Of a stretch of DNA of 64,000 nt, positions 54,710 through 64,000 are shown in pieces; position 1 is the first letter of the stretch, and every line of letters begins with the position of its first letter. The notes under the pieces were generated by a model. It was not told where the DNA came from. It saw only the letters and a program-made list of their open reading frames with translations, and made no database searches. The DNA lies in the NCBI GenBank assembly GCA_002682825.1, contig NOKP01000003.1, positions 1,860,001 to 1,924,000 on the forward strand, read 5' to 3'. The translations under genes were made by a program, and so were the position numbers. This DNA comes from Neonectria sp. B-13 (taxonomy: Eukaryota; Ascomycota; Sordariomycetes; Hypocreales; Nectriaceae).

Positions 54710-56384
54710 ATGGCCGCTGTGATTGGCGACTTCGTTTCGGATCCCTCCCACTTCCATACCATGATAGCCAACCCCTCCATCCAGCACCAGCACTCCCACG
54801 ATTCCTCGTCAACCTACCGCTCCGTCAGCAGATCTCGACACTCGGCAACCCCACGAGCCAACCGCTCCGATTCTGCCGCCGAATACTCCAACGACAACAG
54901 CGAACCCGCCGCCTCGTCACCCGCCCCTGCTGTCGTCCCGGTACCAGTGTCTGCGTCGGCGTCAGCCTCTGCGCCCGCGACGGCGCCCGGGGGCCACGGA
55001 GCCGCCCACGTGTTCGTCACCGGCGGAGCTTCGCGAATCCCCTCCCCGCCGTCGTCCTCGTCACCCTCCGTCGCTACCGGTCCCGTTGCCGTCGACGATG
55101 AGACGAGCTCGCCGATGGCAACCGATGCGAGGGACTCTGTCCCCCTAGGCCACGCCCCGCGTTCCGGCCGGACCCCCACCACCACCACCACCGTCGTCGC
55201 CGCCCAACTACAACAACAACAACAACAACCATCTCCATCTTCTGACGACTTCAAAATACCCAACCTACCCTTTTCCCTCTCCGCCGGCACCGCTTCTCAG
55301 CCTCCTCCGTCGCCGGCGGAGCAGACCGTGGTCCACATTCGTGATCTTGCCCACATCCAGAGTCTGGCTAGTGCCGACATGCTGTCCGGCAATGGATCTG
55401 GCATCCTCAACGACCCGCCCCTTCAGCAGATGAAGTATGAGATCAGCGGAATGCCTATCGGCGACATTATCGAGATGGTCGCCGCCCTGTTGACCAAGAT
55501 CACAACCACCAACGACTTGCAGCATGACGCTATGCAACGCAACGTCGCCCACCAACAACAAGCCAACCAGTCGAGCGAGACCAGTGGTAACTCTATCTCT
55601 CCGCTAAACCACTCCGTCCTTGCATTTCACGGCAAGAACGTGCCCGCAATCACCATCCTGAGCTATCTCTCCCGAATACACAAGTACTGCCCGACCACAT
55701 ACGAGGTGTTCCTGAGCTTGCTTGTCTATTTTGATCGCATGACGGAGCGAGTGAACGATATGGTGACGAGGAGCGAGGAGGAGCGACGGCAGGTCGAGCC
55801 CTTGGGTTCGATGTCTACCATCTCACGCGACGCACACGACACACACGACACACACATGCACGACGATGGCTCAGATGACTCGGATGAGAGTGATTCGGAC
55901 CTCGCAGATGACGACGAAGAGATGGAGGACCCTTCAAGTCGACCGAGCCGCCAGAGTAGCCATCGGGGGGCTTCAACCTCGGATGACCACCCTACTATGG
56001 CCGCTGCGACATACTTCGTCGTTGATAGCTTCAACATTCACCGGCTCATCATTTCCGGTGTGACATGCGCCAGCAAGTTTTTCTCCGATGTCTTCTACAC
56101 AAACTCGAGATATGCCAAGGTATGATCTCGCCCTTCCCCTTTGCTTTCTTCCCTCTTCCAACCAAGGATCACATCCTGCTTTAAATCAGCACATTGCTCA
56201 CTATTACTAGGTGGGCGGATTGCCACTTGTTGAGCTCAACCATCTTGAACTTCAGTTCCTCCTTCTCAACGACTTCCGACTTTCCGTTCCGGTGGAAGAC
56301 CTGGAAGCATATGCCACCATGCTAGTCGAATTTTACGCTCGAGAGGTGGTGGCCAAACAGCCGGGGGCCGCGCCAAGCGAGTAG
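54710..56384 (+). CDS. Pho80/Pcl7-type cyclin (Pho85 partner)
   Basis: Two exons, 54710-56119 and 56211-56384, giving 527 aa; donor AAG|GTATGA, acceptor ACTAG|GTG, phase 0. The first ~240 residues are Ser/Pro/Ala-rich with a polyglutamine run (QLQQQQQQ). The cyclin box begins around VPAITILSYLSRIHKYCPTT and continues with EVFLSLLVYFDRM. An acidic Asp/Glu/Ser insertion of ~75 residues interrupts it. It resumes at FVVDSFNIHRLIISGVTCAS, then KFFSDVFYTNSRYAKVGGLP and ELNHLELQFLLLNDFRLSV. This matches the Pho80 class, closest to Pcl6/Pcl7 and to PREG-like negative regulators of phosphate genes in moulds. With a Pho85-type kinase it would control phosphate or glycogen/carbon signalling; which one is uncertain. 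The start is the ATG at 54710 (MAAVIGDF); the frame is open slightly upstream. Confidence 0.88.
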
Positions 56385-57486
56385 GCACATTCATAAAAGG
56401 CACACTCATGAACCTGTCGTAGGGTACTTCAACCTACATAAACAACTGTTTGCGGGGTAGGATATGAGGCAGATCCCTCCCTGTTTCGGTAATAGCGCCT
56501 GGCTCATTGACGGCCAACCAGCCTGACCAGGTTTAATACGACCTGTGGTGAGACTCCTGGTTGGTAGTTTAGAGCTTCTTGAGGGGCAACTTATTGGGTT
56601 ACTCCTTCTTTTAGATGTTTGAGTGACTGGAAACTGGTTTTCGGACACTCTATCTTCAGAGACTATACCAAGAGACTAGCATATACGTTTTTGCGCATCA
56701 GTACGACCGGGTAGGCTCAACTGCTCGAGCTGGACGACGGTTGAAGAGGGGATATAGGCGACACATGTACGACTGAGGCTGCTTCATAATGAAATGACTT
56801 GACGGGACGACTGATGGGGGGGCGAGCAGTGGGCTGCCAGGACGATGGATACTTGATACTCGAAACTACTGCTTCTGATTAGACTGGGATGCTTGGGCAA
56901 ACGGTGGCGGGTGGTTGGAGGGAAGGGGCCTTGGTGGGGGGGAAGACTTCACGACGTGTACTGGCGTTGACGGCGTTCTGGTAAAGAGGTTCTCTTTTTC
57001 TTCTTATTTCTCCATGTTAAGATGGTCAAGATAGACAAAGAATGGACCTCTCAGCATTCACATGCGTGCGCTATACCAACTGCCGTGCGAAGTCAGTGAG
57101 TTTCGAGGGTCTTTTATAGTATGCCCGAGCCTCTGAGATGGCTTTTTGGGAAGTTGATATGCCTAGACTTGACTTGCTCTGATGCTCAGCTGATGCACGG
57201 AAATTTCAGACTTGGCTTCCCACAATAGCAGGTTACTTTTTGTCATTCATTCTTCATCAAATTACTTCCACCTCATAATTACTCGCTTCCTCAGGACACA
57301 ATGTTCCAGCTAGGCTACTTGCTGGTTTAGTAAAGCCGATTAAATAAGATGGATAGAAATATCGAGAACTCAAGGGCCCCGAATCTTCCATGCCCAAGCG
57401 GGCCCACATCAACAATAGTCTTTGCATGGGAGAACCCTTTGGTATATAACAAGAAAACAAACAAAAAAAACCCAAGGATGATTACA
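56385..57486. other. Convergent 3' spacer, 1.1 kb
   Basis: Lies between the cyclin gene and the decarboxylase-like gene. Frames are short (80 codons or fewer) with no domain. Nothing beyond expected 3' UTRs is seen. Confidence 0.5.
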
Positions 57487-58527
57487 TTACAAATTAGACC
57501 TGGGAGGATCCCACGTCTCCTCGGGGTGGTTGAAGGCTAAATCAGCATTCTCCATCTTCATGCCGAGCTGCCAGCGTCCGAGAGTGGGCCAGAAGTTGTC
57601 GTGCTCGCCGGTGAGTTGGCCCTTGTCGTCGCGGTGTTGGGCGACGTCGAACCATCCAAGCATGGAGCGGCGGCTGTACTGCTTTGGGACGACGGAACAC
57701 CAGCGATTGGTACCGGGGAGCTCGCCTTGGCTACCGTTTCCCGGGGGCAGGGGCGGGAGGACGAGGGTGGAGGTGATGCCGAGGTAGTTGACCCATGTGG
57801 TAGCGAAGGGGAAGCTGGGAGCGAAACGCCAGGGTTTGAAGGAGGCCTGGAAGAAAGGGACCGGGCTGGCGGTGGCCTCGGTGGTCTCGTCGTCAGAATC
57901 GGTGTCATGAGGGAAGACCTTGATGGTGGTGGAACCATCGGGGTTGTTGGACCAGTCGAAGCGGGCGAGATGCTTGGGGACGTTCCAATCTTGGTGGTGG
58001 TTAGTGAGGGCATATAAGTGAGTGAGAGTCAAGGAATGGATGGTGTACTCACTTTTCCGGCCATTGTAACAGGTGTGTTTCTGCGAGACATAGATCCTGG
58101 ATATCCTTGGGTTCCGCTTGGTCCGCTTCTTCCCCTGGGCATCGTCGCGAGTATATTCAAAGCTGCCGGGAACGACGAGGAGCTCGTCATATGGGCCGAC
58201 GGGGGAATCGTTGTAGCGCAGAATCTGGATCATGCTGAGACCGCCGACGGGCTTACCCGACGAAGGGGCGGCGTAGTCGGAGGCGGCCTCGAGGGGGGAG
58301 TAGGCCATCGAAGGCAGGCCGGCTTTGGCCTGGGCGCCTGTGGTCCACCAGGAGAATGAGTAGACGTCGCCTTTGAGGGACCATGGAGGAGGGACGGAGG
58401 GGATGTGTTCTGGGCTGCTGGTGCTGGTGCTGGTGAACGGGTTGGAGTCGAGTGCAGGAGGGCTGATGGCCGTGTCCGGGAGGTCCGGGGCTTCCGTGGG
58501 ATTGATGGTGTCGTCAATGAGCGACAT
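57487..58527 (-). CDS. Acetoacetate-decarboxylase-like protein
   Basis: Exons 58527-58053 and 57989-57487 give 325 aa. The intervening 63 nt (GTGAGT, CTAAC branch, CCAAG acceptor) are in frame and stop-free. Removing them produces NGRKNWNVPKHLARFDW, a motif characteristic of this fungal family, so splicing is very likely. Other conserved parts are WSLKGDVYSFSWW, GGLSMIQILRYNDSPVGPYDELLVVPGSFEY, RISRIYVSQK and PFATTWVNYLG. The fold should be that of acetoacetate decarboxylase, but I cannot identify the catalytic lysine, so the reaction is unknown. No signal peptide is evident after the chosen ATG (MSLIDDTINP); an in-frame start at 58656 adds a Gln/His-rich extension that looks non-coding. Confidence 0.82.
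   Translation of the reverse strand: MSLIDDTINPTEAPDLPDTAISPPALDSNPFTSTSTSSPEHIPSVPPPWSLKGDVYSFSWWTTGAQAKAGLPSMAYSPLEAASDYAAPSSGKPVGGLSMIQILRYNDSPVGPYDELLVVPGSFEYTRDDAQGKKRTKRNPRISRIYVSQKHTCYNGRKSEYTIHSLTLTHLYALTNHHQDWNVPKHLARFDWSNNPDGSTTIKVFPHDTDSDDETTEATASPVPFFQASFKPWRFAPSFPFATTWVNYLGITSTLVLPPLPPGNGSQGELPGTNRWCSVVPKQYSRRSMLGWFDVAQHRDDKGQLTGEHDNFWPTLGRWQLGMKMENADLAFNHPEETWDPPRSNL
57990..58052 (-). other. 63-nt in-frame intron of the decarboxylase-like gene
   Basis: A 3n intron with no stop codon. The spliced product restores a conserved RKNWNVPKHLARF motif, so the unspliced frame is probably not the main product. Confidence 0.85.
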
Positions 58528-59036
58528 GGTGATGACGATGACTACGGAGATAAAGTGGTGATGGCGTTGCTGGCGTTGCTGCTGTTTGGCCGGAGGATTG
58601 AGACGCGAGTCGGTGCCTTGGAACGGGGAGTTGGTGGTGATGGGGAGGATGAACAATGAAAGATGTAAGATGGATGAATAGACGGACGACGGATGACGGA
58701 CGGCGAGGTGACGTTATCCCCTCCTCCCTCTTACTTCCATCCGGGAGCAGTGTAGCATTGAGGCTAGAGCAAAGCTACTACCTAGGTAGAGCACCTGGGC
58801 GGGCAGGGAGGTAGGCAGGTAGAGAGGTACCTACGTTGCAATGGAACTGGAAAGGAAACGAAAGGTGCCCTTGCTCCTTCCCAGCCGGGCGGGAAGCTAA
58901 TGCAGCAGGTACTATGGAGCTTAGTTGGACGACGACGGGATGGGGCAGGCCCGCTTTCAGATGATACCTTAGGCACCCAAGCAAAGTGCGAGTAAATCGC
59001 TTGGGTACAGTAAGTAGGCAAGTAAGCAAGTAAGCA

Positions 59037-59072
59037 AATGGATGGATGGATGGATGGATGGATGAATGGATG
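59037..59072. repeat. (GGAT)n microsatellite
   Basis: About eight tetranucleotide units, slightly degenerate at the right end. Confidence 0.85.
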
Positions 59073-59944
59073 AATAAAAATGAATGAGACGCGGGCGTTG
59101 ATGAATTGGGCAGCCGCCAGCCTCACTTGCTTAGTAGTTCCCCCCCTCTTCTCTTTTCCCCCTTCTCTCCACCCCATCGGCATCGGAATCCGGACACGGC
59201 ATCTCGAAAAGGGTCCCCGACCCGAAGGAATGGGCTTTTGCCCCTCCCCCATCCCCATTTCCCGTTCCCCGCCCACTAATAACCCTTCTTCTCTTCTAAA
59301 TTTTCCCTAGCACGCAGGCTGCATGGGCTGATCGTGAGCGAGTGGACGCGACACGGCGGCACGGGAAGGGCAGGGAGGGAGAGGGAGGGAGAGGAAGGTG
59401 GGAAGCACGTGTCTGTCAATGCTTACTTCCATGCCGTTTCCCCTCTCTCTTTGGCCGGGAATCCGAGATGAAAGCAGCGAATTACAGCCTAATCCGAGGT
59501 CGCGTCGCTAGACAGAACTACTGATATTGGCAGACAAGGTACCATCTTGGCAGCTATTGCAACCCCAAGTGTGATATAGCCGTCCACTGGGACTTGTGGG
59601 TGGCTAATTACCAATCACCATGTGTCTTGTCCGTCCTTTCGTGCGCCAAACCGCAGTGAACAAGCTCTTTTCTCTGTTTGTACCGCATCATTAGGCTACG
59701 TCAGAACTGATCCCAGTAATTGATTCCCAGCGCTCTGGACGCCCTGGCCGCCACCCGCATATGGCCCTGGGTTTCTCGCCCTCGCTCCCCACACTTATCC
59801 TGTCCGACCTGCTCGACCTTGCCTCTTCATTTGTCTGTTGGTTCGTTCGCTTTCTTCCGGGTCATGCAACTAGGGACCATGTTCCCCACTGGCTTTTTAT
59901 CCCCTTCTCCATTGGCCAAATTCCTCAACTCAACAAGCATCCGC

Positions 59945-59971
59945 TGTCTTCTGTCTTCTGTCTTCTGTCTT
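59945..59971. repeat. TGTCTTC heptanucleotide repeat, about 4 units
   Basis: Perfect 7-bp tandem repeat in the spacer downstream of the tyrosinase gene. Confidence 0.8.
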
Positions 59972-60171
59972 GAACTCTTCTGACTATCTACTTCGTACTG
60001 TACTCCGTAGTTAACTTACCTGCTAACTGACAACAGACAAACCTCCAAGAACATCCGTCCTCCCCTCCTTTCATCCACCGCCTTCACTACACATTAATCC
60101 ACACCTGCTCTACTGCCTAGTAAAACCCGCTTTCTGCCCTTTTGCATTCCGTCAATAATTCTCCGGCCTCA

Positions 60172-62251
60172 TCAACTCCACATCTCTATCCTTGTCACCA
60201 TCGTCCCCCACTTTGGAAACTCCGTCTCCTTCTCCGGTGCCTTCACCTCAGCGCTGCTGATTCCCACATATAGCCCTGCCACCGCCCCTGGCTCGACCTC
60301 GTTCCCATCGCTCCCGAGCACTCGGAACCGGAGTGTTTCCCTCAGGAACGGCTCCACCGCCTCCACTCCCAGGTGCGGAATCTCCCCGACCGCTACCATC
60401 TTCATCAGTGCCGAAGTCATTGGCGTTGTTCCCGAGATCTTCGCCTGCGAACCTGTTGCTCGGTTCATGGTGAATATTGCCACTGTGCCCACTAGATTTT
60501 CTGCCCAATTCCACTCCTTTGTCTCTGCCGGAGCCTCCCCTAGGAAGAAGTGGATGCCAAAATTGCCATCCAGAGCCTCCATGTCGACGAGCACATTGGC
60601 AACCCACTCCGTGTACCATCCGTCTTTGACCACCAAAGATGCTGGGGGGTCTTCCGCATCGATCCTGACATTGGGCTTCCACCCAGGAAAATGCCCGCCA
60701 ACCATCCCCAGATCCCTTATCTTGTGTGGGTGACGACGAGCTCGCCACGTTTTGGCCATCAGCCCGGCCGCACTCGATCCACCGTACCAGCTGTTAATCT
60801 TCTTGATTAGCTGGTCCCGGAGATCTTGGCCTTCTAGAGACGAAGCATCTGTATCCGCGTACGTATAACCAAATGCCTCCGTGGTCCTTGACATGTCCGA
60901 GTCCCAAAACGTGCCATCGTCAGAGGCGAAGAATGGGGTAAGAGCTGTCCTAGAATCCTGTATTTCCCCCTTGAGCGTCGTGAAGCTTGTCTCTCCCGCC
61001 GGCGCAGGTGTCATCCACGATGATGGATTGAGAATTTGCCACATGGCCACGAGTCGGTCCGTCATAGTATGGTGGAGAAAGAAAAGGGGATCAAAGGCCG
61101 ATAGCGGCACATATGTCATGTGCCCCTTGAGGCCTCCGTAAATGTGAATAATGTCGTGTATTGCCTCGATGGAATCCCAAGTTGACAGATTTTGCGACGT
61201 AGCCCACGCCTTATTCCCAAATGTGTTGAAGTCATTGTAGCTAGAAAATAGAATAAATAGACGCTGTTGAATTTCCGGTAACTTGGAGAGCAGCGCTGCG
61301 CTGACCTGGTCGTTTTTGGAAGGGGGTGATGTGAGGCTCACCGACAAGTCGGGAGCCCGTTTGGTCTCGTCCCAACTGTTCAACTGAATGTAGATCAGCT
61401 AACGTTCACGAAGAAGACACCTCGCTGATACTTACTGGGCCCCAGATGAAGGCATCCTCATCTTTAGGATGGAAAGGGTAGGCGAATAGAGGATTCCTAA
61501 TGTTCTGGACTCCTCTTGGGCCCCTTTGAGAAATGACCGGATGCCAAAAGACGTCGGGGAAGTGGTCTTCTCCATCGGGTGCACCCATTGCCCAGTCCCA
61601 ATAGGGGATCCGGAAATCCATCGCCGCCTCTTGGTATGCTTGCCGCTCCGTCCCATTAGGAAACATGTTAGCAATGACGTTGACCATTCGGTGCATCTCT
61701 TGCTATTCCATCTGTTAGCAAGCAGCTGGAACTAGCCAGTATGTATAACCTGCCTCGAACAGAGCTAGGTATGGCCGATGCCATGTCGGAAATAGGACCG
61801 AGCTGTGCGGACAGTACCCGGACAGATTTGCCCCGGCGACAGCCTCAACACCATTCCAAGACTGGAAGGGCACACCGTGTATCCCTAATCACAAGACGCA
61901 CAGAGAAGCACGTTAACGTCATTTGTTCCCCTAGACCTTATTCTTAAGACGCTGCGACATACCGGCAATCTGGTACCACGACGTGGGATCGTCCTGACTG
62001 ACGTACTGAAACATACTCAGCGCCAGAATGAACAAGTCCCATTTGTACGAGTCCGAATGCATCTGTCGAATCTCGGGCCTCGCAGGCAAGGTACCATTGC
62101 GAGCCAGGGGAAGTTGTCCGATTATGATGCGTGAGGAGTCGTCTTGTCGTCTCGTAAGGGATTCGATGTCGACGCCGTAGTTATACGCTTGTCCCGCAGC
62201 GAGGAGAATTGTGCCGAGAAGGCTTCCAAGAAGAAAGAGGAGGCTGCGCAT
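60172..62251 (-). CDS. Secreted tyrosinase (type-3 copper polyphenol oxidase)
   Basis: Four exons: 62251-61963, 61884-61754, 61702-61436 and 61383-60172, giving 632 aa. The signal peptide is MRSLLFLLGSLLGTILLAAGQA. Copper site A: His99 (AGIHGVPF), C121-P-H123 (the Cys-His thioether motif) and His132 (FPTWHRPYLALFEQ). Copper site B: His305 and His309 (IHDIIHIYGG) and the His333/334 pair (DPLFFLHHTMTDRL). Intron 2 appears to use a GC donor (GAG|GCAGGT), because only this keeps the conserved LFEQ at the exon junction; a GT donor at 61749 with acceptor GCAAG gives FEAE instead. It oxidises mono- and diphenols to quinones, used for melanin or phenolic detoxification. The C-terminal ~250 residues form the usual fungal tyrosinase tail region. 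It is probably extracellular. Confidence 0.93.
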
Positions 62252-63648
62252 AGTTGCGCTGTACCGTCGACGCGGTCCGAGAGGAGGTGGACAGAGAGAG
62301 TAAGAAAAGGAGGCGAATGGGAATAGAGAGGACAAAGAACCCAGAATCCAGGGTGGGGAGTTTCAAGAAAAGAAGGCCAAAGATCGAGCAGCTCCTAGGA
62401 GTATCGGGTAGAGTAACTGCCACTCCAAGTTCCTGCCCCCAAAACAGCCAAAAAGATTCACTTCGTGCGAGCTGCAAGAGAGCCCTGCTTGTTGTACATT
62501 AATCTGGGAGTGAGTCAGTGTTGGAATTGAGCCAGCTCGACCGGTCGCTTTCTGAATGACGAGGAACGAAGGAGAAGAAGAGAGAGAAACCGATGAGGGA
62601 ACGGAAAAGACGGGCACCGTGGGATATGACCTACCTGCCCTGTACCCTGAGAAGGAAGGTGCAACTCCCCCGATGCGCCACACAGACCGAAACGCAATGA
62701 CGCAAGAGCTTGACCTAAGTATGTCTTGTCTTGGTAGAATTGTGCTGCGGTAGTAGAGAAAACGGTGTAAGCTGAAAAAGAAGAGAGAGGCGAAGAGAAA
62801 GAGAGAGGCGAAGAGAAAGAGAGAGGCGAAGAGAAAGAGAGAGGCGAAGAGAAAGAGAGAGGCGCAGAGAAAGAGAGAGGGGGGAAAATACATCTCCAAC
62901 AGCTGTCAACAGACGACAACACCACCAAGCGAGGTCTTCTGCCAGCTGCCAGCTTAACCCGGTGACCAAGTCGCCGTCGCGGAACCTTGCAGACGGCCGC
63001 TGTGACACATCCTCGGCGGCCCAACACGATAGGGGACTCTCCAGTTCTATTCGTTCGGCTACTCGCAGACTCGCGACTTTGCCCAGTCTTGTATCACCGT
63101 TGTGCTCTCAATGAGTTCCCTTGTTGCCCTTCCTACGTAGCTATCCCACGAGGATGCGTTGGCCGCGTGTCGGACCCGGGCAAATCGGAGCCGGGGCTGA
63201 AAGAGGGTTGTGCCGTCTCCGTGCCGTGCCGTTATTGTCGACAAGATAGTTAGTGAGGCCTTGGGAGACCCGGAGGAGGCTATGATCATGTTCAATCCAA
63301 GTGCCTACTGACTTAGGGGCTGGGTTGCTTGCGACCAGCATCGAGATCAGGGAAAGACGCAGCCGCCACAGGAGAGACAAACTGGGTTACCACTCGACAA
63401 GACACGTCAATGCTGGTCCTGGAGTATGACTGCCGTCTTCATGTGAACGTCATTCTTGGTATTTGTCTCGTCATTTAAATATACATCCCCTCTCCGTCCG
63501 CCATCCTCAGCAAGACGAGACACCGACGACAGACCCCTACCCCTTCAGATATCTAGAAACCGAGGCATGGACGTACATGCGTGCGTAGCTGCCCAGCCAA
63601 ATGCAAAACACAGATAAAGATACGAAATAACATCAATCCAATCACCGT
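62252..63648. other. Tyrosinase promoter / 3' region of the right-edge gene
   Basis: A 1.4 kb spacer. It holds an 18-bp purine-rich minisatellite (62783-62880) 530-630 bp upstream of the tyrosinase ATG. Frames across the repeat (for example 62363-62899) merely reflect it. No other gene-like feature. Confidence 0.5.
62783..62880. repeat. 18-bp AGAGAGGCGAAGAGAAAG minisatellite, about 5 units
   Basis: A nearly perfect purine-only array (except one C per unit) upstream of tyrosinase. Polypurine tracts of this type can adopt non-B DNA and vary in copy number. Confidence 0.85.
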
Positions 63649-64000
63649 TTATTTTCCAACCCGAACGCCGTTCAGTGCCATTGGCCTCATCGGACCCTTT
63701 CGAGGCTCGTCTCCACGGTCCACCCGGTACTTGAGCTTGATACCCATGGCCGCTAGCTCCACGTCCAGGAATCGGAGCGCTCCTGGGACGACCACCATGG
63801 TAGTCTGGTCGCCGCCAACCCACGAGTTGCCTTGGCCATCCTCCCAGATCTCGCCTTGGATCTCGGTGAGATCGATGCCTTCCGTGTCGTCTAGCTTAAT
63901 GGCACAGTTTCGGCATCGTACGATGCTTGGCGCCTTCTTCTTGCCTGGTGCGAACTGCGACACCGTCGGCTGCACAGAGAGGAACGAGCCACACCGGCGG
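63649..64000 (-). CDS. Unrecognised protein, C-terminal ~117 codons (cut by right edge)
   Basis: A frame open from base 64000 to the TAA/TAG-type stop at 63649. It encodes VRCRNCAIKLDDTEGIDLTE, a Trp/Gly-rich segment (WEDGQGNSWVGGDQT), then GALRFLDVELAAMGIKLKYR, and ends MALNGVRVGK. The CxxC pair and alternating hydrophobic pattern suggest a small folded domain. I cannot name the family. Sequence near 63972 (CTCTGTGCAG) could be a splice acceptor, so the first ~8 codons shown may be intronic. The rest of the gene lies beyond the window. Confidence 0.65.
   Translation of the reverse strand, partial: RRCGSFLSVQPTVSQFAPGKKKAPSIVRCRNCAIKLDDTEGIDLTEIQGEIWEDGQGNSWVGGDQTTMVVVPGALRFLDVELAAMGIKLKYRVDRGDEPRKGPMRPMALNGVRVGK

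Larger units (their letters stand above)
58528..60171. other. 1.6 kb spacer with simple repeats
   Basis: Left part is promoter and leader of the decarboxylase-like gene; right part is 3' sequence of the tyrosinase gene. It contains AAGTAAGC-type and GGAT tetranucleotide repeats (about 59010-59072) and a TGTCTTC heptanucleotide repeat (59945-59971). A TACTCCGTA element lies at 60001-60009. No gene-like frame. Confidence 0.5.

Noticed and set aside
57487..62251. Tyrosinase plus decarboxylase-like gene as a small biosynthetic cluster
   Set aside because: Only two genes, a 1.6 kb gap, no synthase, transporter or regulator; the neighbours are unrelated.
62363..62899. 178-codon frame with repeated LFLFAS-type units
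   Set aside because: A translation of the 18-bp polypurine minisatellite, not a membrane protein.

Overview
This is nuclear DNA of a filamentous ascomycete, most likely a Sordariomycete. The genes are moderately GC-rich. Most have zero to three short introns of about 50-135 nt (GTRNGY donor, CTAAC/CTGAC branch point, YAG acceptor). The set is typical of mould core genes: the Bbc1/Mti1 SH3 protein, Mrp51, the signalling mucin Msb2, a Hos3-type deacetylase, a DUF3433-like membrane protein and a secreted tyrosinase. I saw no tRNA, rRNA, transposon, CRISPR or viral feature. Exon structures were built by hand from splice signals, reading frame and family conservation.

Layout. 1-666: 5' part of an unrecognised protein gene running off the left edge. 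667-7198: gene-poor. 7199-10906 (-): BBC1. 13684-20592 is the dense core: RTR1 (+), RPS17 (-), MRP51 (-), queuine tRNA-ribosyltransferase (+, divergent from MRP51), and a secreted Cys/Ser/Thr-rich GPI-type protein (-). 23218-26814 (+): HOS3-like deacetylase. 27169-28256 (-): histidinol-phosphatase. 28858-32183 (-): large multi-spanning membrane protein. 35593-38826 (-): MSB2. 38827-47027: an 8.2 kb gene-free divergent spacer. 47028-49243 (+): ERV2-type sulfhydryl oxidase, then proteasome subunit beta-1 (PRE3). 49244-54709: 5.5 kb gene-free spacer. 54710-56384 (+): Pho80/Pcl7-type cyclin. 57487-58527 (-): acetoacetate-decarboxylase-like protein. 60172-62251 (-): tyrosinase. 63649-64000 (-): C-terminal end of an unrecognised gene running off the right edge.

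The genes do not form one pathway. Most are housekeeping genes: translation (RPS17, MRP51, TGT), Pol II CTD regulation (RTR1), proteolysis (PRE3), histidine synthesis (HIS2), actin patches (BBC1) and chromatin (HOS3). Interspersed are surface or secreted proteins (GPI protein, MSB2, DUF3433 protein, tyrosinase). The long spacers sit upstream of signalling or secretory genes (MSB2/ERV2, the cyclin, the left-edge gene), which suggests extended promoters or leaders.

No clear novel multi-gene system was found. The most unusual observations are: the proteasome catalytic threonine encoded on a 15-nt frame-preserving microexon; stop-free introns of length 3n in HOS3 and the decarboxylase-like gene; three independent coding minisatellites in MSB2; and a probable GC-AG intron at a conserved tyrosinase motif.
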